From Pseudoclavibacter endophyticus (GTDB taxonomy: Bacteria > Actinomycetota > Actinomycetes > Actinomycetales > Microbacteriaceae): 64,000 nt of DNA. Made by a program: the position numbers and the translations under genes. Positions 53,625-63,489 of the stretch are shown here, piece by piece. The notes under the pieces were generated by a model. It ran no database searches, was not told the origin of the DNA, and saw only the letters and a list, made by a program, of their open reading frames with translations. The stretch spans positions 1,116,001 to 1,180,000 of the forward strand of contig NZ_WBJY01000001.1 in assembly GCF_008831085.1 (NCBI RefSeq). Reading direction: 5' to 3'. The stretch's first letter is position 1. Every line of letters starts with the position of its first letter.

Positions 53625-53750
53625 GGCCACCTCCTCGTGAACGTACGTGCAAGTCTGCCCGAGGGCCCTGTCGTTCAGCTGTCCGAGTTCCGGACACGAT
53701 GCGCCGGGTCGCGCGGTGACGGCCGTCCGCGCTCGCCCGGCCCCGGCCGA

Positions 53751-55112
<1,362 letters not shown>

Positions 55113-55135
55113 AACCGAACTCCCGGCATTCATCG

Positions 55136-55171
55136 GCGAACGGGCCGGGAACCTTCCCGGCCCGTTCGCCG
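55136..55171 (+). terminator. Strong hairpin after eno
   Basis: GGCGAACGGGCCGGGAA faces its exact complement TTCCCGGCCCGTTCGCC across two bases (realistically a 15-bp stem with a 6-nt loop), 24 bp after the eno stop. No U tract. Confidence 0.8.
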
Positions 55172-55252
55172 CTTGTGCGCCACAATGCGTGTGCACGCCC
55201 ATCGTGCGCGCTGACATCCGCGCACGACCGACGCCAGCTCGAGAGGAACACC

Positions 55253-55708
55253 GTGGTCAAGCCCGAGTCGCGAACGCGCCGCATCGTGCGGCCGAGCGGC
55301 GGCACCGTCATCATGCTCGTGACGGTGCTGCTCGGCGTGACCGTGCTCGCGCCGACGCTGCAGCAATTCATCTCTCAGCGCCAGCGCATCGCGGACCTGC
55401 AGCACCACCTCGCCACCGTCGAGACCGAGATCATCGAGCTGCAGACGGAGCAGGCGAGGTGGAGCGACCCCGCCTACGTCCAGGCGCAGGCGCGTGGACG
55501 GCTGCTGTTCGTGATGCCGGGGGAGACGTCGTACCTCGTGACCGATAGCGACGCGCCGCCGCCGGTCCAGGAGCCGACGCCGGCGCAAGCCGACATGTAC
55601 GAGACCGACACCGACTGGCTCGAGGCCCTCGGGCAGTCGTTCGTGACGAGCGGCTTCGCGAACGCCCCCGGACCCGCCGGTGCCGAGACGCCGGAGGGAA
55701 CGCCGTGA
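55253..55708 (+). CDS. ftsB: Septum formation initiator FtsB/DivIC
   Basis: 151-residue bitopic division protein: a basic N-terminus, one membrane helix (GGTVIMLVTVLLGVTVLAPT, about 17-36), then a coiled coil (QQFISQRQRIADLQHHLATV, continuing to about 75) and the WSDPAYVQAQARGRLLFVMPGE motif typical of actinobacterial members. It would join FtsL and FtsQ at the septum. GTG 55253 follows GAGAGGA. Located directly after eno, as in most actinobacteria, and overlaps the DUF501 gene by four bases. Confidence 0.92.
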   Translation: MVKPESRTRRIVRPSGGTVIMLVTVLLGVTVLAPTLQQFISQRQRIADLQHHLATVETEIIELQTEQARWSDPAYVQAQARGRLLFVMPGETSYLVTDSDAPPPVQEPTPAQADMYETDTDWLEALGQSFVTSGFANAPGPAGAETPEGTP

Positions 55709-56313
55709 CCGCACGGGAGCATCCGGACCACGAGTCCACCGGTGCCGGCGCCTCGCGGGGTTCCGAGGCGGGCACATCCGTCACCTACGAAGCGGCGAGC
55801 GAGCGCGATATCGCGGTCGTGTCGCTGCAGCTCGGTCGCCCCGCGCGCGGCGTGCTCGGCATCGCCGCACGCTGCGCCTGCGGCAACCCGACCGTTGTGG
55901 TGACGGCCCCGCGCTTGGACGACGGCACCCCTTTCCCCACGTTGTTCTACCTCACGCATCCGGCCGCGACGATCGCGATGTCGCGGCTCGAGGCGGAGGG
56001 GCTCATGGCCGATTGGCAGTCGCGGCTGGCTGAGGACGAGGCGTTGGCCGCCGCCTACCGCCGAGCGCACAACGCATACGTCGCGCAGCGCGACGCGATC
56101 GAACGTGTCGACGAGATCGCGGGCGTGAGCGCCGGCGGCATGCCGACGCGGGTCAAGTGCTTGCACGCGCTCGCTGCGCACGCGCTCGCCGCCGGGCCCG
56201 GCGTCAACCCCGTTGGCGACCTCGCGCTCGCTGCGTCGAGCTGGGGGCCGTCCGTCTGCGAGTGCGCAGACCCCGGGCCGGTCGGCGCGAACGCCCCGGC
56301 AGCCGAAGCCTGA
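55705..56313 (+). CDS. DUF501 protein
   Basis: 202 residues: VVSLQLGRPARGVLGIAARC, then VTAPRLDDGTPFPTLFYLTHP, MSRLEAEGLM, and PTRVKCLHALAAHALAAGPGVNPVGDLAL are the hallmarks of DUF501, an actinobacterial protein of unknown role always near eno/ftsB. It has conserved Cys residues (CACG, KCLHAL, CEC) that might bind metal. GTG start overlaps the ftsB stop. Confidence 0.93.
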   Translation: MTAREHPDHESTGAGASRGSEAGTSVTYEAASERDIAVVSLQLGRPARGVLGIAARCACGNPTVVVTAPRLDDGTPFPTLFYLTHPAATIAMSRLEAEGLMADWQSRLAEDEALAAAYRRAHNAYVAQRDAIERVDEIAGVSAGGMPTRVKCLHALAAHALAAGPGVNPVGDLALAASSWGPSVCECADPGPVGANAPAAEA

Positions 56314-56451
56314 CCGACCATGAGTCGGCGGAGCAGCTTGGGGCCGCAACTCAATTCCAACGTGCGAGACGCGTGCAGGCTCGATGACTTCGCATGACTA
56401 GCATGGAGCGGGGTTCGCGAAGAACGATTCAGCTAGAGAGGTCAACTCATC

Positions 56452-58158
56452 GTGACGAAGATTCTCATCGTGGGCGGCGGCTATGCCGGCTTCTACATCG
56501 CCTGGCAGCTAGAAAAGAAGCTCCGTCCGGGTGAAGCGCAGGTGACCCTCGCCGATCCGCTGCCCTACATGACGTACCAGCCGTTCCTGCCGGAGGTCGT
56601 CGGCGGCCACATCGAAGCTCGGCACGCGGTCGTCTCCCACCGCCGCCACCTCAAGCGGACGCGTGTGCTGACGGCGAGCGTCACGCAGATCGACCACGCG
56701 AACAAGGTGGCGACCATCGTGCGGGGCGACGACGACTCCTTCGAGTTCGACTACGACATCGTCGTGGTGACGGCGGGCTCCGTCTCGCGCACGTTCCCGA
56801 CGCCCGGGATCGCGGACAACGCGATCGGCATGAAGGCCATCGAAGAGGCCGTGTGGGTGCGCGACAAGATCATCGACAACTTCAACCTCGCCTCGACGTT
56901 GCCCCCGGGTGATGCCCGAGACCGTCTGCTCACATTCGTCGTGGTCGGCGGCGGCTTCGCCGGGATCGAGACGTTCGCCGAGATGCGCTCGCTCGCGACG
57001 GCGCTGCTCGAGGACTACCCGTCGCTGCAGTTCGACGACGTGCACTTCCACCTCATCGAGGCCGCCGGCCGCATCATGCCGGAGGTCACGGAGGAGGGCG
57101 CCGAGAACGTGATCCGCGCGCTCGCCGAGCGGGGCGCGAACATCCACCTCAACACGATGGTCGAGAGCGCCGTCGACGGCGTCGTCAAGACGTCGACGGG
57201 CGACGAGTACCCGACCGACGTGATCGTGTGGACGGCCGGTGTGCAGGCGGCGCCCTTGGTGAAGTCGTTCAGCGACCTGCCCGTCGACGAGCGCGGCCGC
57301 CTGCGTGCGCGCGCCGACCTCCGCGTCGAGGGCGATGACGGCGTCGTGCGCGACGCCTGGGCGGCGGGTGATGTCGCCGCCGTGCCCGACCTGTCCGGGG
57401 GCGGCGTCGGCGGGTTCTGCGTGCCGAACGCGCAGCACGCCGTTCGTCAGGCCAAGCATCTCGCGGGCAACCTCGTGTCGACGCTGCGGGGCGAGGCACC
57501 GCGCGACTACTACCACGAGAACCTCGGCGCAGTGGCTGGCCTCGGCCCATGGCTCGGCTCGTTCCGGATGAACGACATCCAGCTCGACGGCGCGCTGCCG
57601 TGGCTGGCGCACCGCGGCTACCACGGCCTCGCCATGCCGACGTTCGAGCGCAAGGTCCGCGTCGTGAGCGACTGGCTCAACGAGTTCCTGCTCGGCCGTG
57701 ACTTCGTCTCGATTCCCGAGATCGGCAACCCCCGCGGCTTCTTCGAGCGGTTCGCGGCGCGTCCGAAGCCTCAGGCGGATGACCAGGGCACAGGTTCGGG
57801 CGCGAGCGATGCTCCGGGCGAGCAGAAGACCGAGCAGAAGTCTGAGCAGAAGACCGAACAGAACACTGAGCCCGCCAAGCCCGCAGCGGCGAAGCCGGCC
57901 GGGGCCAAGCCCGCCTCCTCGCGCTCGACGGCGTCGAGACGAACGACCGCCAAGCCGGGGGCGTCGACTGCCCCCAAGGCCGACGCCGCGAAGGCTGACG
58001 CCGCGAAGGCTGACGCCCCGAAGGCCGACGCCCCGAAGGCCGACGCGGCGAAGGCTGACGCCCCGAAGGCTGACGCCCCGAAGGCCGACGCAGCGAAGAC
58101 GGACGCAGTCGCCGGCACGAACGATTCCGCCGCCAGCTCGTCTGCCGCCAACAGCTAG
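56452..58158 (+). CDS. ndh: Type II NADH dehydrogenase with AKADA-repeat tail
   Basis: Single-subunit NADH:menaquinone oxidoreductase, peripheral on the membrane. FAD fingerprint ILIVGGGYAGFYIAWQLEKK, NADH fingerprint VVVGGGFAGIETFAEM, IVWTAGVQAAP, WAAGDVAAVPDL and the C-terminal amphipathic part (YHGLAMPTFERKVRVVSDWL). Residues about 445-568 are an unusual low-complexity tail: a Lys/Glu/Gln-rich stretch, a Lys/Ala/Ser/Pro-rich stretch, then about nine KADAA/KADAP pentapeptides. The enzyme core (about 440 residues) is normal. GTG start. Confidence 0.93.
   Translation: MTKILIVGGGYAGFYIAWQLEKKLRPGEAQVTLADPLPYMTYQPFLPEVVGGHIEARHAVVSHRRHLKRTRVLTASVTQIDHANKVATIVRGDDDSFEFDYDIVVVTAGSVSRTFPTPGIADNAIGMKAIEEAVWVRDKIIDNFNLASTLPPGDARDRLLTFVVVGGGFAGIETFAEMRSLATALLEDYPSLQFDDVHFHLIEAAGRIMPEVTEEGAENVIRALAERGANIHLNTMVESAVDGVVKTSTGDEYPTDVIVWTAGVQAAPLVKSFSDLPVDERGRLRARADLRVEGDDGVVRDAWAAGDVAAVPDLSGGGVGGFCVPNAQHAVRQAKHLAGNLVSTLRGEAPRDYYHENLGAVAGLGPWLGSFRMNDIQLDGALPWLAHRGYHGLAMPTFERKVRVVSDWLNEFLLGRDFVSIPEIGNPRGFFERFAARPKPQADDQGTGSGASDAPGEQKTEQKSEQKTEQNTEPAKPAAAKPAGAKPASSRSTASRRTTAKPGASTAPKADAAKADAAKADAPKADAPKADAAKADAPKADAPKADAAKTDAVAGTNDSAASSSAANS
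57975..58106 (+). repeat. 15-bp in-frame repeat encoding (A/P)KADA
   Basis: About nine tandem units of the type gccgacgccSSgaag encode KADAA or KADAP at the C-terminus of Ndh. The units alternate between two nearly identical versions, so expansion or loss by slippage is likely. Confidence 0.9.
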
Positions 58159-58232
58159 CCGGATTCGTTCCCGAGGGGGGTCGCCGTATCGTCGGATGCG
58201 GTGGCCCCGCTCGCGTTTGCGGCGGACCGCGA

Positions 58233-58309
58233 GCCCCACTGGCCCAACGGCAGAGGCAGGCGACTTAAAATCGCTCAAGGTCCGGGTTCGAATCCCGGGT
58301 GGGGCACCA
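58233..58309 (+). tRNA. tRNA-Leu (anticodon TAA), short variable arm
   Basis: Acceptor GCCCCAC (58233-58239) pairs with GTGGGGC (58299-58305), followed by A and an encoded CCA. Anticodon stem GGCGA/TCGCT encloses CTTAAAA (anticodon TAA). T arm CCGGG-TTCGAAT-CCCGG. The D arm has three pairs and GG in the loop. The length is 77 nt with CCA. The variable arm has only about five bases, whereas tRNA-Leu normally has a long one. A73 agrees with leucine identity. Confidence 0.85.
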
Positions 58310-58316
58310 CGGAGCG

Positions 58317-58380
58317 CGGGCTACCGAGTCGGACATCCGCTACCCGACATCGGGTCGTGAACGCCACGCCTGGTAGCCCG
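58317..58380 (+). terminator. Possible terminator after tRNA-Leu
   Basis: CGGGCTACC (58317-58325) pairs with GGTAGCCCG (58372-58380), enclosing a smaller hairpin ACCCGA-CA-TCGGGT (58342-58355). Position just after the tRNA suits termination. Confidence 0.4.
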
Positions 58381-58434
58381 GCGGAGTTCCAGCGGGCGTT
58401 TCGCGTCTCCGGATGCCGCGCCGGTGGCTGAGGC

Positions 58435-58480
58435 TTGACCGCGCGTGAACACGTGTTTACGATTGTGAACATGAGTTCAC
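58435..58480 (+). promoter_or_regulatory. Promoter and twin operators of the TetR/ABC-exporter operon
   Basis: TTGACC (58435-58440), 17-bp spacer, TACGAT (58458-58463), then ATG 58471: a leaderless promoter. Two 16-bp palindromes overlap it: GTGAACAC-GTGTTTAC (58445-58460) in the spacer and GTGAAC-ATGA-GTTCAC (58465-58480) over the start codon, 20 bp apart centre to centre. This is an ideal arrangement for TetR autorepression. Confidence 0.85.
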
Positions 58481-59151
58481 TCATTGATTCGGCCGACCTC
58501 ACGATGCGCGCGCGCATCCGCGATGCCGCGATCGACCGCTTCGGCCGCAGTGGGTTCGACGCGAGCGTCCGCGCCATCGCCGCCGACGCCGGAGTCAGCG
58601 CGGCGAGCGTCATCAAGCACTATGGCTCGAAGGAGGCGCTGCGGGAATCGTGTGATCAGCATGTCTTCGCGGTGATTCGGGCTTCGAAGACCGAGGCGAT
58701 GCAGCAGTCGCCGGGCGGCATGCTGGCTCAACTCGGGCACATCGCCGAGTACCGACCAGTCGTCCTCTACGCGTTCCGCGCGATCCTGGCCGGTGGTGAG
58801 GCATCCGGGACGTTCCTCGACCACATGATCGCCGATGCGCGCGAGTACGTGGCCGAAGCAGTCGAGCGGGGCGTCGCCCGTCCCAGTCGCGACGAGGCCG
58901 CGCGGGCGCGGTTCCTCGTGAGCATGAGCCTCGGCGCCGCTCTGCTTGAGTTCTCCCGCACTCGGGAGGGCGAGGCCGAGACCGACGCGTGGTGGGAGCA
59001 GCTCATGGCGAAGATCGCGCTGCCCGCGCTCGAGATCTTCACCGAGGGCTTCTTCACGGACAACACGCTGCTCGAGGCCTACCTCGAATACGTCTCCGAC
59101 CCGCCGGGCGAGACTCCGACGCCGCCTCACGACACCGCAGCACCTTCTTAA
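58471..59151 (+). CDS. TetR-family repressor of the ABC exporter
   Basis: 226 residues. The helix-turn-helix is at about 15-55 ([20 protein letters not shown], then [19 protein letters not shown]); the rest is an all-helical ligand domain with [20 protein letters not shown] near the C-terminus, like regulators of antibiotic exporters. ATG 58471 is the natural start because the promoter points to it; the longer frame begins inside the promoter. Followed after 22 bp by the ABC ATPase gene, so it controls its own operon, probably responding to the exported drug. Confidence 0.92.
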   Translation: MSSLIDSADLTMRARIRDAAIDRFGRSGFDASVRAIAADAGVSAASVIKHYGSKEALRESCDQHVFAVIRASKTEAMQQSPGGMLAQLGHIAEYRPVVLYAFRAILAGGEASGTFLDHMIADAREYVAEAVERGVARPSRDEAARARFLVSMSLGAALLEFSRTREGEAETDAWWEQLMAKIALPALEIFTEGFFTDNTLLEAYLEYVSDPPGETPTPPHDTAAPS

Positions 59152-59173
59152 CCTCCGACGAGAGGAACGACCC

Positions 59174-60202
59174 ATGACCACGACAGACGCCGCCGCACCG
59201 CGCCACGCCGCGCCGCTGGCGATAGAAACGCGCGGACTGCGCAAGCGCTTCGGCCGCATGACCGCCCTCGACGGGCTCGACCTCTCAGTCGCGAGTGGCG
59301 AGGTGCACGGCTTTCTCGGCCCGAACGGCGCCGGCAAGTCGACGACCATCCGTATCCTTCTCGGGATGCTTCGCCGCGACAGCGGCGAGGCTCGCGTGCT
59401 CGGGGCCGACCCGTGGCGCAAGGCCGTGCCGCTGCACCGACGGCTCGCCTACGTGCCCGGCGACGTCGAGCTCTGGCCGGGACTCACGGGTGGCGAGGCC
59501 ATCGACCTGCTCGGACGGCTCCGCGGGGGCCTCGATCGACGCCGGCGCGACGAGCTGTGCGAACGCTTCGACCTCGACCCGCGCAAGAAGGGCCGTACAT
59601 ACTCGAAGGGCAACCGGCAGAAGGTCGCGCTCGTCGCGGCACTCGCGAGCGATGTCGAGCTGCTCATCCTCGACGAACCGACCTCCGGCCTCGACCCCCT
59701 GATGGAGGCGGTGTTTCAGCGGTGCATCCGCGAAGCCGTCGAAGCGGGCCGCACCGTGCTGCTCTCGAGCCACATCCTCGCCCAGGTCGAAGCGCTCGCC
59801 GACCGGGTCTCGATCATCCGCCAGGGCATCGTCGTCGAGACCGGATCACTGCGCGAGCTGCGCCACCTCACGCGCACGTCCGTGACCGTCGCGACCGAGA
59901 GGCCCATCACCGGCCTGGCCGAGTCAGCTGGCGTGCACGATGTGCGCCACGAGGGCGGTCAGGCGCACCTCGACGTCGACAACGAACACCTCGGCGCCGT
60001 CATGCGCACGCTCGCCGCGGCCGGCGTGACCGGTATCACGGCGACACCGCCGACGCTCGAGCAGCTGCTGCTGCGCCACTACGGCGACGGCCCCGCGAGG
60101 GAGTCCGGCGGCGACGCATCGGCGTCTGGCGCGGGCGGGGCGACAACGGATGCCGACGGTGCCGCGGGTCATGGACGCCACATCGCAGGGTCGCGCCGAT
60201 GA
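59174..60202 (+). CDS. ABC exporter ATP-binding protein
   Basis: 342 residues: Walker [10 protein letters not shown] (49-57), signature YSKGNRQK in place of LSGGQ (143-150), Walker [12 protein letters not shown] (164-174), [15 protein letters not shown]. The signature variant and the C-terminal [15 protein letters not shown] are typical of ATPases paired with tetronasin/polyketide-type exporters. GAGGAACGACCC precedes the ATG. Its stop overlaps the permease start (ATGA). Confidence 0.92.
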   Translation: MTTTDAAAPRHAAPLAIETRGLRKRFGRMTALDGLDLSVASGEVHGFLGPNGAGKSTTIRILLGMLRRDSGEARVLGADPWRKAVPLHRRLAYVPGDVELWPGLTGGEAIDLLGRLRGGLDRRRRDELCERFDLDPRKKGRTYSKGNRQKVALVAALASDVELLILDEPTSGLDPLMEAVFQRCIREAVEAGRTVLLSSHILAQVEALADRVSIIRQGIVVETGSLRELRHLTRTSVTVATERPITGLAESAGVHDVRHEGGQAHLDVDNEHLGAVMRTLAAAGVTGITATPPTLEQLLLRHYGDGPARESGGDASASGAGGATTDADGAAGHGRHIAGSRR

Positions 60203-61887
60203 CGGCGGCAACGTCGGCCCGGACGTCGGCTCCGCAACCAGGCGCCGCCCCGCGGGGGGCGAGGTCCGCCCACCGTGGGAGCGCCGGCGAGCTCGCGGGA
60301 TTCTGGCCCCTCCTGCGCTTCGCTCTGCGTCGCGACCGCATCCGGCTTCCCGCGTGGATCATCGGCCTCGCCGTGCTGGCGGCGTACTTCGCCACGGCGC
60401 TCGAGATGCTGTTCCCGACGCCGGACGACCTCGCGGCGTTCGCCGCGTTCGGGCAGAACCCGGCGGCGGCCCTCCTCATGGGGCGCAGCTTCGACGACAC
60501 CGTCTCGATCGAGCGCTTCTTCGCCGGCGCTTACGGCCTGTATCTCATCATTGGCGCGTGCATCGGCAACATCCTGTTCGTCGCGCGGCACACCCGCGTC
60601 GAGGAACAAACGGGCCGGGCCGAGCTCGTGCGCGCCGGTGTCGTCGGCCGCTACACCCCCCTCACGGTCGCCCTGGCGATCGCGCTGATCCTCGACCTTG
60701 TCACGGCCGCACTCATGGGGGGCACGATCGCGGCACTCGGGTTCGATCCGGCCGGCAGCTTCGTGCTCGCCGCCAGCGTCGGCGCGGCAGGCCTCGCCTT
60801 CGCGGGCATCACGGCCGCGTGCGTGCAGCTTTCGGCCTTCTCGGCAACGGCGTCGGGCGCCGCGGGGGCCGTGCTCGGCGCGTCCTTCCTCGTGCGGGGC
60901 CTCGGCGACATGTCGGCGGGACAGGGCGGTGATCTCGCATGGCTGTCATGGCTCTCGCCGATCGGCTGGTCGCAGTTTGTCGCACCGTACCGGTCAGACG
61001 ACCTCCGCCCGCTCCTCGTATCGGTCGCGTGTTTCGCCTGCTTCGCCGCAATCGGCTACGCGCTGACGACCCGACGCGACCTCGGCGCCGGCATCGTCGC
61101 GGCACGGATAGGCCGCGCGCGCGCCGCGGCCTGGCTCTCCAGCCCGCTCGCACTGGCGTTCCGGCTGCAGCGAGGGGCGATCGTCGGCTGGTCGGCCGCG
61201 TTCTTCGCGACGGGTCTCGCATATGGCGGGTTCACCGACGCGATGCTGCAGGGTTTCGCCGACCTCTCGCCGGACGTGCTCGCGCTGTTCGGCGGCGACG
61301 ACGACCTGCTGCTCGGCTTTCTCGGCATGATGGGCCTGCTGTTCGCGATGCTGTCCACGATCTTCGTGATCCTCTCGGCGCAGTCGTTGCGCGCGGAGGA
61401 GTCGCGCGGACGCACTGAGGGGGTGCTCGCCACGGCCGTCGGGCGGCCCGCCTGGCTTCTCGCATGGAGCGCCGTCACGGCGCTCGGTGTCGTCGTGCTG
61501 CAGACCTTCGCGGGACTCGGCGATGCGATCGGGGCAGCCGTCAGCGTCGGCGACGGCGAGCTCTTCGGACCGGTGCTGCTCGGCCACCTCGTCCACGTGC
61601 CCGCCGTGTGGTTCGTGCTCGCCCTCGCCGTCGGCCTCTACGCGTTCGCCCCCCGGCTGATCGGGCTGGCCTGGGCAGTGTTCGCCTACGCGTTCCTCGT
61701 GGGATTCTTCGGGCCGATCATGGATGCTCCCGCGTGGGCGGAAGACCTGTCGCCGTTCGGGCACATCGGGGAGTATCCGGCCGACGACGTCAACACGGTT
61801 GCGATGGTGATCCTGACGTTGGCAGCTGCCGGACTGATCGCGGTCGCGGCGGCCGGGTTCCGGCGGCGAGACCTCAGCGCCGACTAG
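60199..61887 (+). CDS. ABC exporter permease, polyketide-antibiotic exporter type
   Basis: 562 residues. After a 40-residue polar N-terminus there are two similar halves of about six membrane helices each (about 50-320 and 325-560), as in exporters of the tetronasin-resistance type. [20 protein letters not shown] and the second-half equivalent [20 protein letters not shown] show the internal duplication. Coupled to the ATPase gene; it forms the membrane part of the exporter. The substrate cannot be told; these systems often protect against ionophore or macrolide-type compounds. Confidence 0.88.
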   Translation: MTAATSARTSAPQPGAAPRGARSAHRGSAGELAGFWPLLRFALRRDRIRLPAWIIGLAVLAAYFATALEMLFPTPDDLAAFAAFGQNPAAALLMGRSFDDTVSIERFFAGAYGLYLIIGACIGNILFVARHTRVEEQTGRAELVRAGVVGRYTPLTVALAIALILDLVTAALMGGTIAALGFDPAGSFVLAASVGAAGLAFAGITAACVQLSAFSATASGAAGAVLGASFLVRGLGDMSAGQGGDLAWLSWLSPIGWSQFVAPYRSDDLRPLLVSVACFACFAAIGYALTTRRDLGAGIVAARIGRARAAAWLSSPLALAFRLQRGAIVGWSAAFFATGLAYGGFTDAMLQGFADLSPDVLALFGGDDDLLLGFLGMMGLLFAMLSTIFVILSAQSLRAEESRGRTEGVLATAVGRPAWLLAWSAVTALGVVVLQTFAGLGDAIGAAVSVGDGELFGPVLLGHLVHVPAVWFVLALAVGLYAFAPRLIGLAWAVFAYAFLVGFFGPIMDAPAWAEDLSPFGHIGEYPADDVNTVAMVILTLAAAGLIAVAAAGFRRRDLSAD

Positions 61888-61996
61888 CGGTGGTCAGGCG
61901 GCGCGGCGGTCGGCGGCCGGTACGCTGGCGGGAACGACCGCGGTCGCCCGACCCCAGCTCGCGCCCCGCGCATCCCGACCGTAGGAACGGAGACGA

Positions 61997-62170
61997 ATGC
62001 CGACCCTTGGCGACCTGCCCGGCGAGCCGCGCGCCGAGCGCCCCGAACCGGACGACGACGATATCCAGCAGCGATCGAGGTCGCCGCGAGTCAAGCTCCT
62101 GGCCACGATCGTCATCGTCGCGCTCGCGGCGCCCGCGCTCGTCGGCCTGCTGAACCTGCTCGGCGGCTGA
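61997..62170 (+). CDS. 57-residue single-span membrane protein
   Basis: A short gene: MPTLGDLPGEP at the start, an acidic stretch (PEPDDDDIQQ), a few basic residues, and one hydrophobic helix (VKLLATIVIVALAAPALVGL, about 32-51) ending LLNLLGG. GGAG lies 5 bp before ATG 61997. The positive-inside rule puts the acidic N-terminus in the cytosol. It stands 109 bp after the exporter, facing the IclR gene. No family recognised, but start, ribosome site and helix together support it. Confidence 0.6.
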   Translation: MPTLGDLPGEPRAERPEPDDDDIQQRSRSPRVKLLATIVIVALAAPALVGLLNLLGG

Positions 62171-62191
62171 CGCCGCCCGGCACCGGTGCGG

Positions 62192-63166
62192 CTACGAGCT
62201 GACGATGCCAGCCCGACGGCGATTGAAGTCGATCGTGCGCTGGTCGAGCGGGGTCGAGTTCGCCGAGAGAGCGGCCGAGATACGCGTGGCGTAGAGGCGG
62301 ACGGGGTCGACGAGCGGGGCCGGCGACTGGGTGCCGGTACGGAACACCGCCCCGATCGCTGCGACGACCTTTCCCGAGCTGTCGTGAATCGGCGCCGCGA
62401 TCGCACCGGCGCCGTGCGCGACGAACTTCTCCGAGATGCAGTACCCGTCGCGTCGCACGCGCGCGAGGACGGCCTTCAGCTCGCTCGGCGTCGCGGGGTT
62501 GAACTCGGTGAAGCGGCTGAGGTGCTTCGACGCGAAGTCTTCGATGTCGTCGGGCGCAGCATCCGCGAGCAGCACGAGGCCCGTCGCCGTCACGTGCAGC
62601 GGCAGGCGACCGCCGATCCGGTTCGCGCCGCTCCAGTTGGGGTGAGCGCGGAGCGCATCGAGGTACACGACCTCATGGTCGTCGCGCACAGCGAGCTGCA
62701 CCGACAACCCCGTACGGCGGTGCAGGTCGACGAGGTGTGGCACCGCGAGCTCGCGCATGCGCATGCCGCTCGTCGAGGCCGAGGCAAGGTCGAGGAACCG
62801 GCGGCTCAGCCGGTACCGCCCCTGCTCGTCGACGTCAAGGCCGCCCCACTCGAGCAGTTCGCGTACGAGGCGGTGCGCGGTCGGCAGGGGCAGGTCAGCG
62901 TGCCGGCTGATCTCCGACAGCCGCAGCGAGCCGTCGCCGTGCGCGAAGGCGCCGAGCACCGACAGCACGCGCTGCGCGGCGGTGCGCTTCGGAGCCTCCT
63001 GCTCGTTCCCTGCCGCCTCTGATGCGACTGCCGAAACCACCGATGCCCCCCGTCCGCGGCATTCAACGTTGACCTTCTGCGCCGCATTCTGCTGCGGCGG
63101 CCGCTCGTTCAACGTTACCTCGTCACCAGTGGGGACAGCGGTGAGACGGCGAGGCGCGCGCGTCAT
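62192..63166 (-). CDS. IclR-family transcriptional regulator
   Basis: 324 residues. A disordered N-terminal tail (1-60), then the winged helix (AAQRVLSVLGAFAHGDGSLR, SEISRHADLPLPTAHRLVREL), and the ligand-binding domain (GMRMRELAVPHLVDLHRRTG, LSVQLAVRDDHEVVYLDAL, ATGLVLLADA, DGYCISEKFVAHGAGAIAAP). ATG 63166 overlaps the preceding gene (ATGA), which supports this start despite the long tail. IclR proteins often control aromatic-acid catabolism; the CoA-ligase gene upstream is the likely target. It might also serve the pob/pca genes in trans. Confidence 0.9.
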   Translation of the reverse strand: MTRAPRRLTAVPTGDEVTLNERPPQQNAAQKVNVECRGRGASVVSAVASEAAGNEQEAPKRTAAQRVLSVLGAFAHGDGSLRLSEISRHADLPLPTAHRLVRELLEWGGLDVDEQGRYRLSRRFLDLASASTSGMRMRELAVPHLVDLHRRTGLSVQLAVRDDHEVVYLDALRAHPNWSGANRIGGRLPLHVTATGLVLLADAAPDDIEDFASKHLSRFTEFNPATPSELKAVLARVRRDGYCISEKFVAHGAGAIAAPIHDSSGKVVAAIGAVFRTGTQSPAPLVDPVRLYATRISAALSANSTPLDQRTIDFNRRRAGIVSS

Positions 63167-63432
63167 GGTGTCGTGTCTGCACCTGCCGTCGAGGACGTCG
63201 AAGTCGGGGAGGCCGACTCGGGCGGGTACGAGATCGTCAGTGCGTCACCCTGCACGCCGAGCGCCGGCTCGAGGTACATGCGCATGATCGACTCGGGCAC
63301 GATGCAGTCGGCGCACGCGTCGGGCGAGGTCATGACGACCTCGACGTGCGTCCGGTCGGGCTGCTCGTTGATCTCGAGCCCGAAGCCGTCGGTCTCGAGC
63401 ATGGTGCGCAGTTCGTCGATGCTGGGGGCCAT
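63163..63432 (-). CDS. Small conserved-type protein with CxxC, unknown
   Basis: 89 residues: an N-terminal helix SIDELRTMLETDGFGLEI, a beta stretch THVEVVMTSPDACADCIVP with Cys40 and Cys43, then PESIMRMYLEPALG and a Ser/Thr-rich tail. I do not recognise a named family. It lies between the CoA ligase and iclR, four-base overlap with the latter, so all three are probably one operon. The size and position suggest an accessory of the ligase or of the acid's metabolism. Confidence 0.65.
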   Translation of the reverse strand: MAPSIDELRTMLETDGFGLEINEQPDRTHVEVVMTSPDACADCIVPESIMRMYLEPALGVQGDALTISYPPESASPTSTSSTAGADTTP

Positions 63433-63489
63433 GGGATGCTCCTTGTCTTCATCGTGGCGGTCATGCGCGAGCGCCGCCGCCTCGCCGTT

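Noticed and set aside
57975-58106. Regular repeats that could be mistaken for a CRISPR array
   Set aside because: Units are 15 bp, contiguous, without spacers and in frame inside ndh; no cas genes are present.
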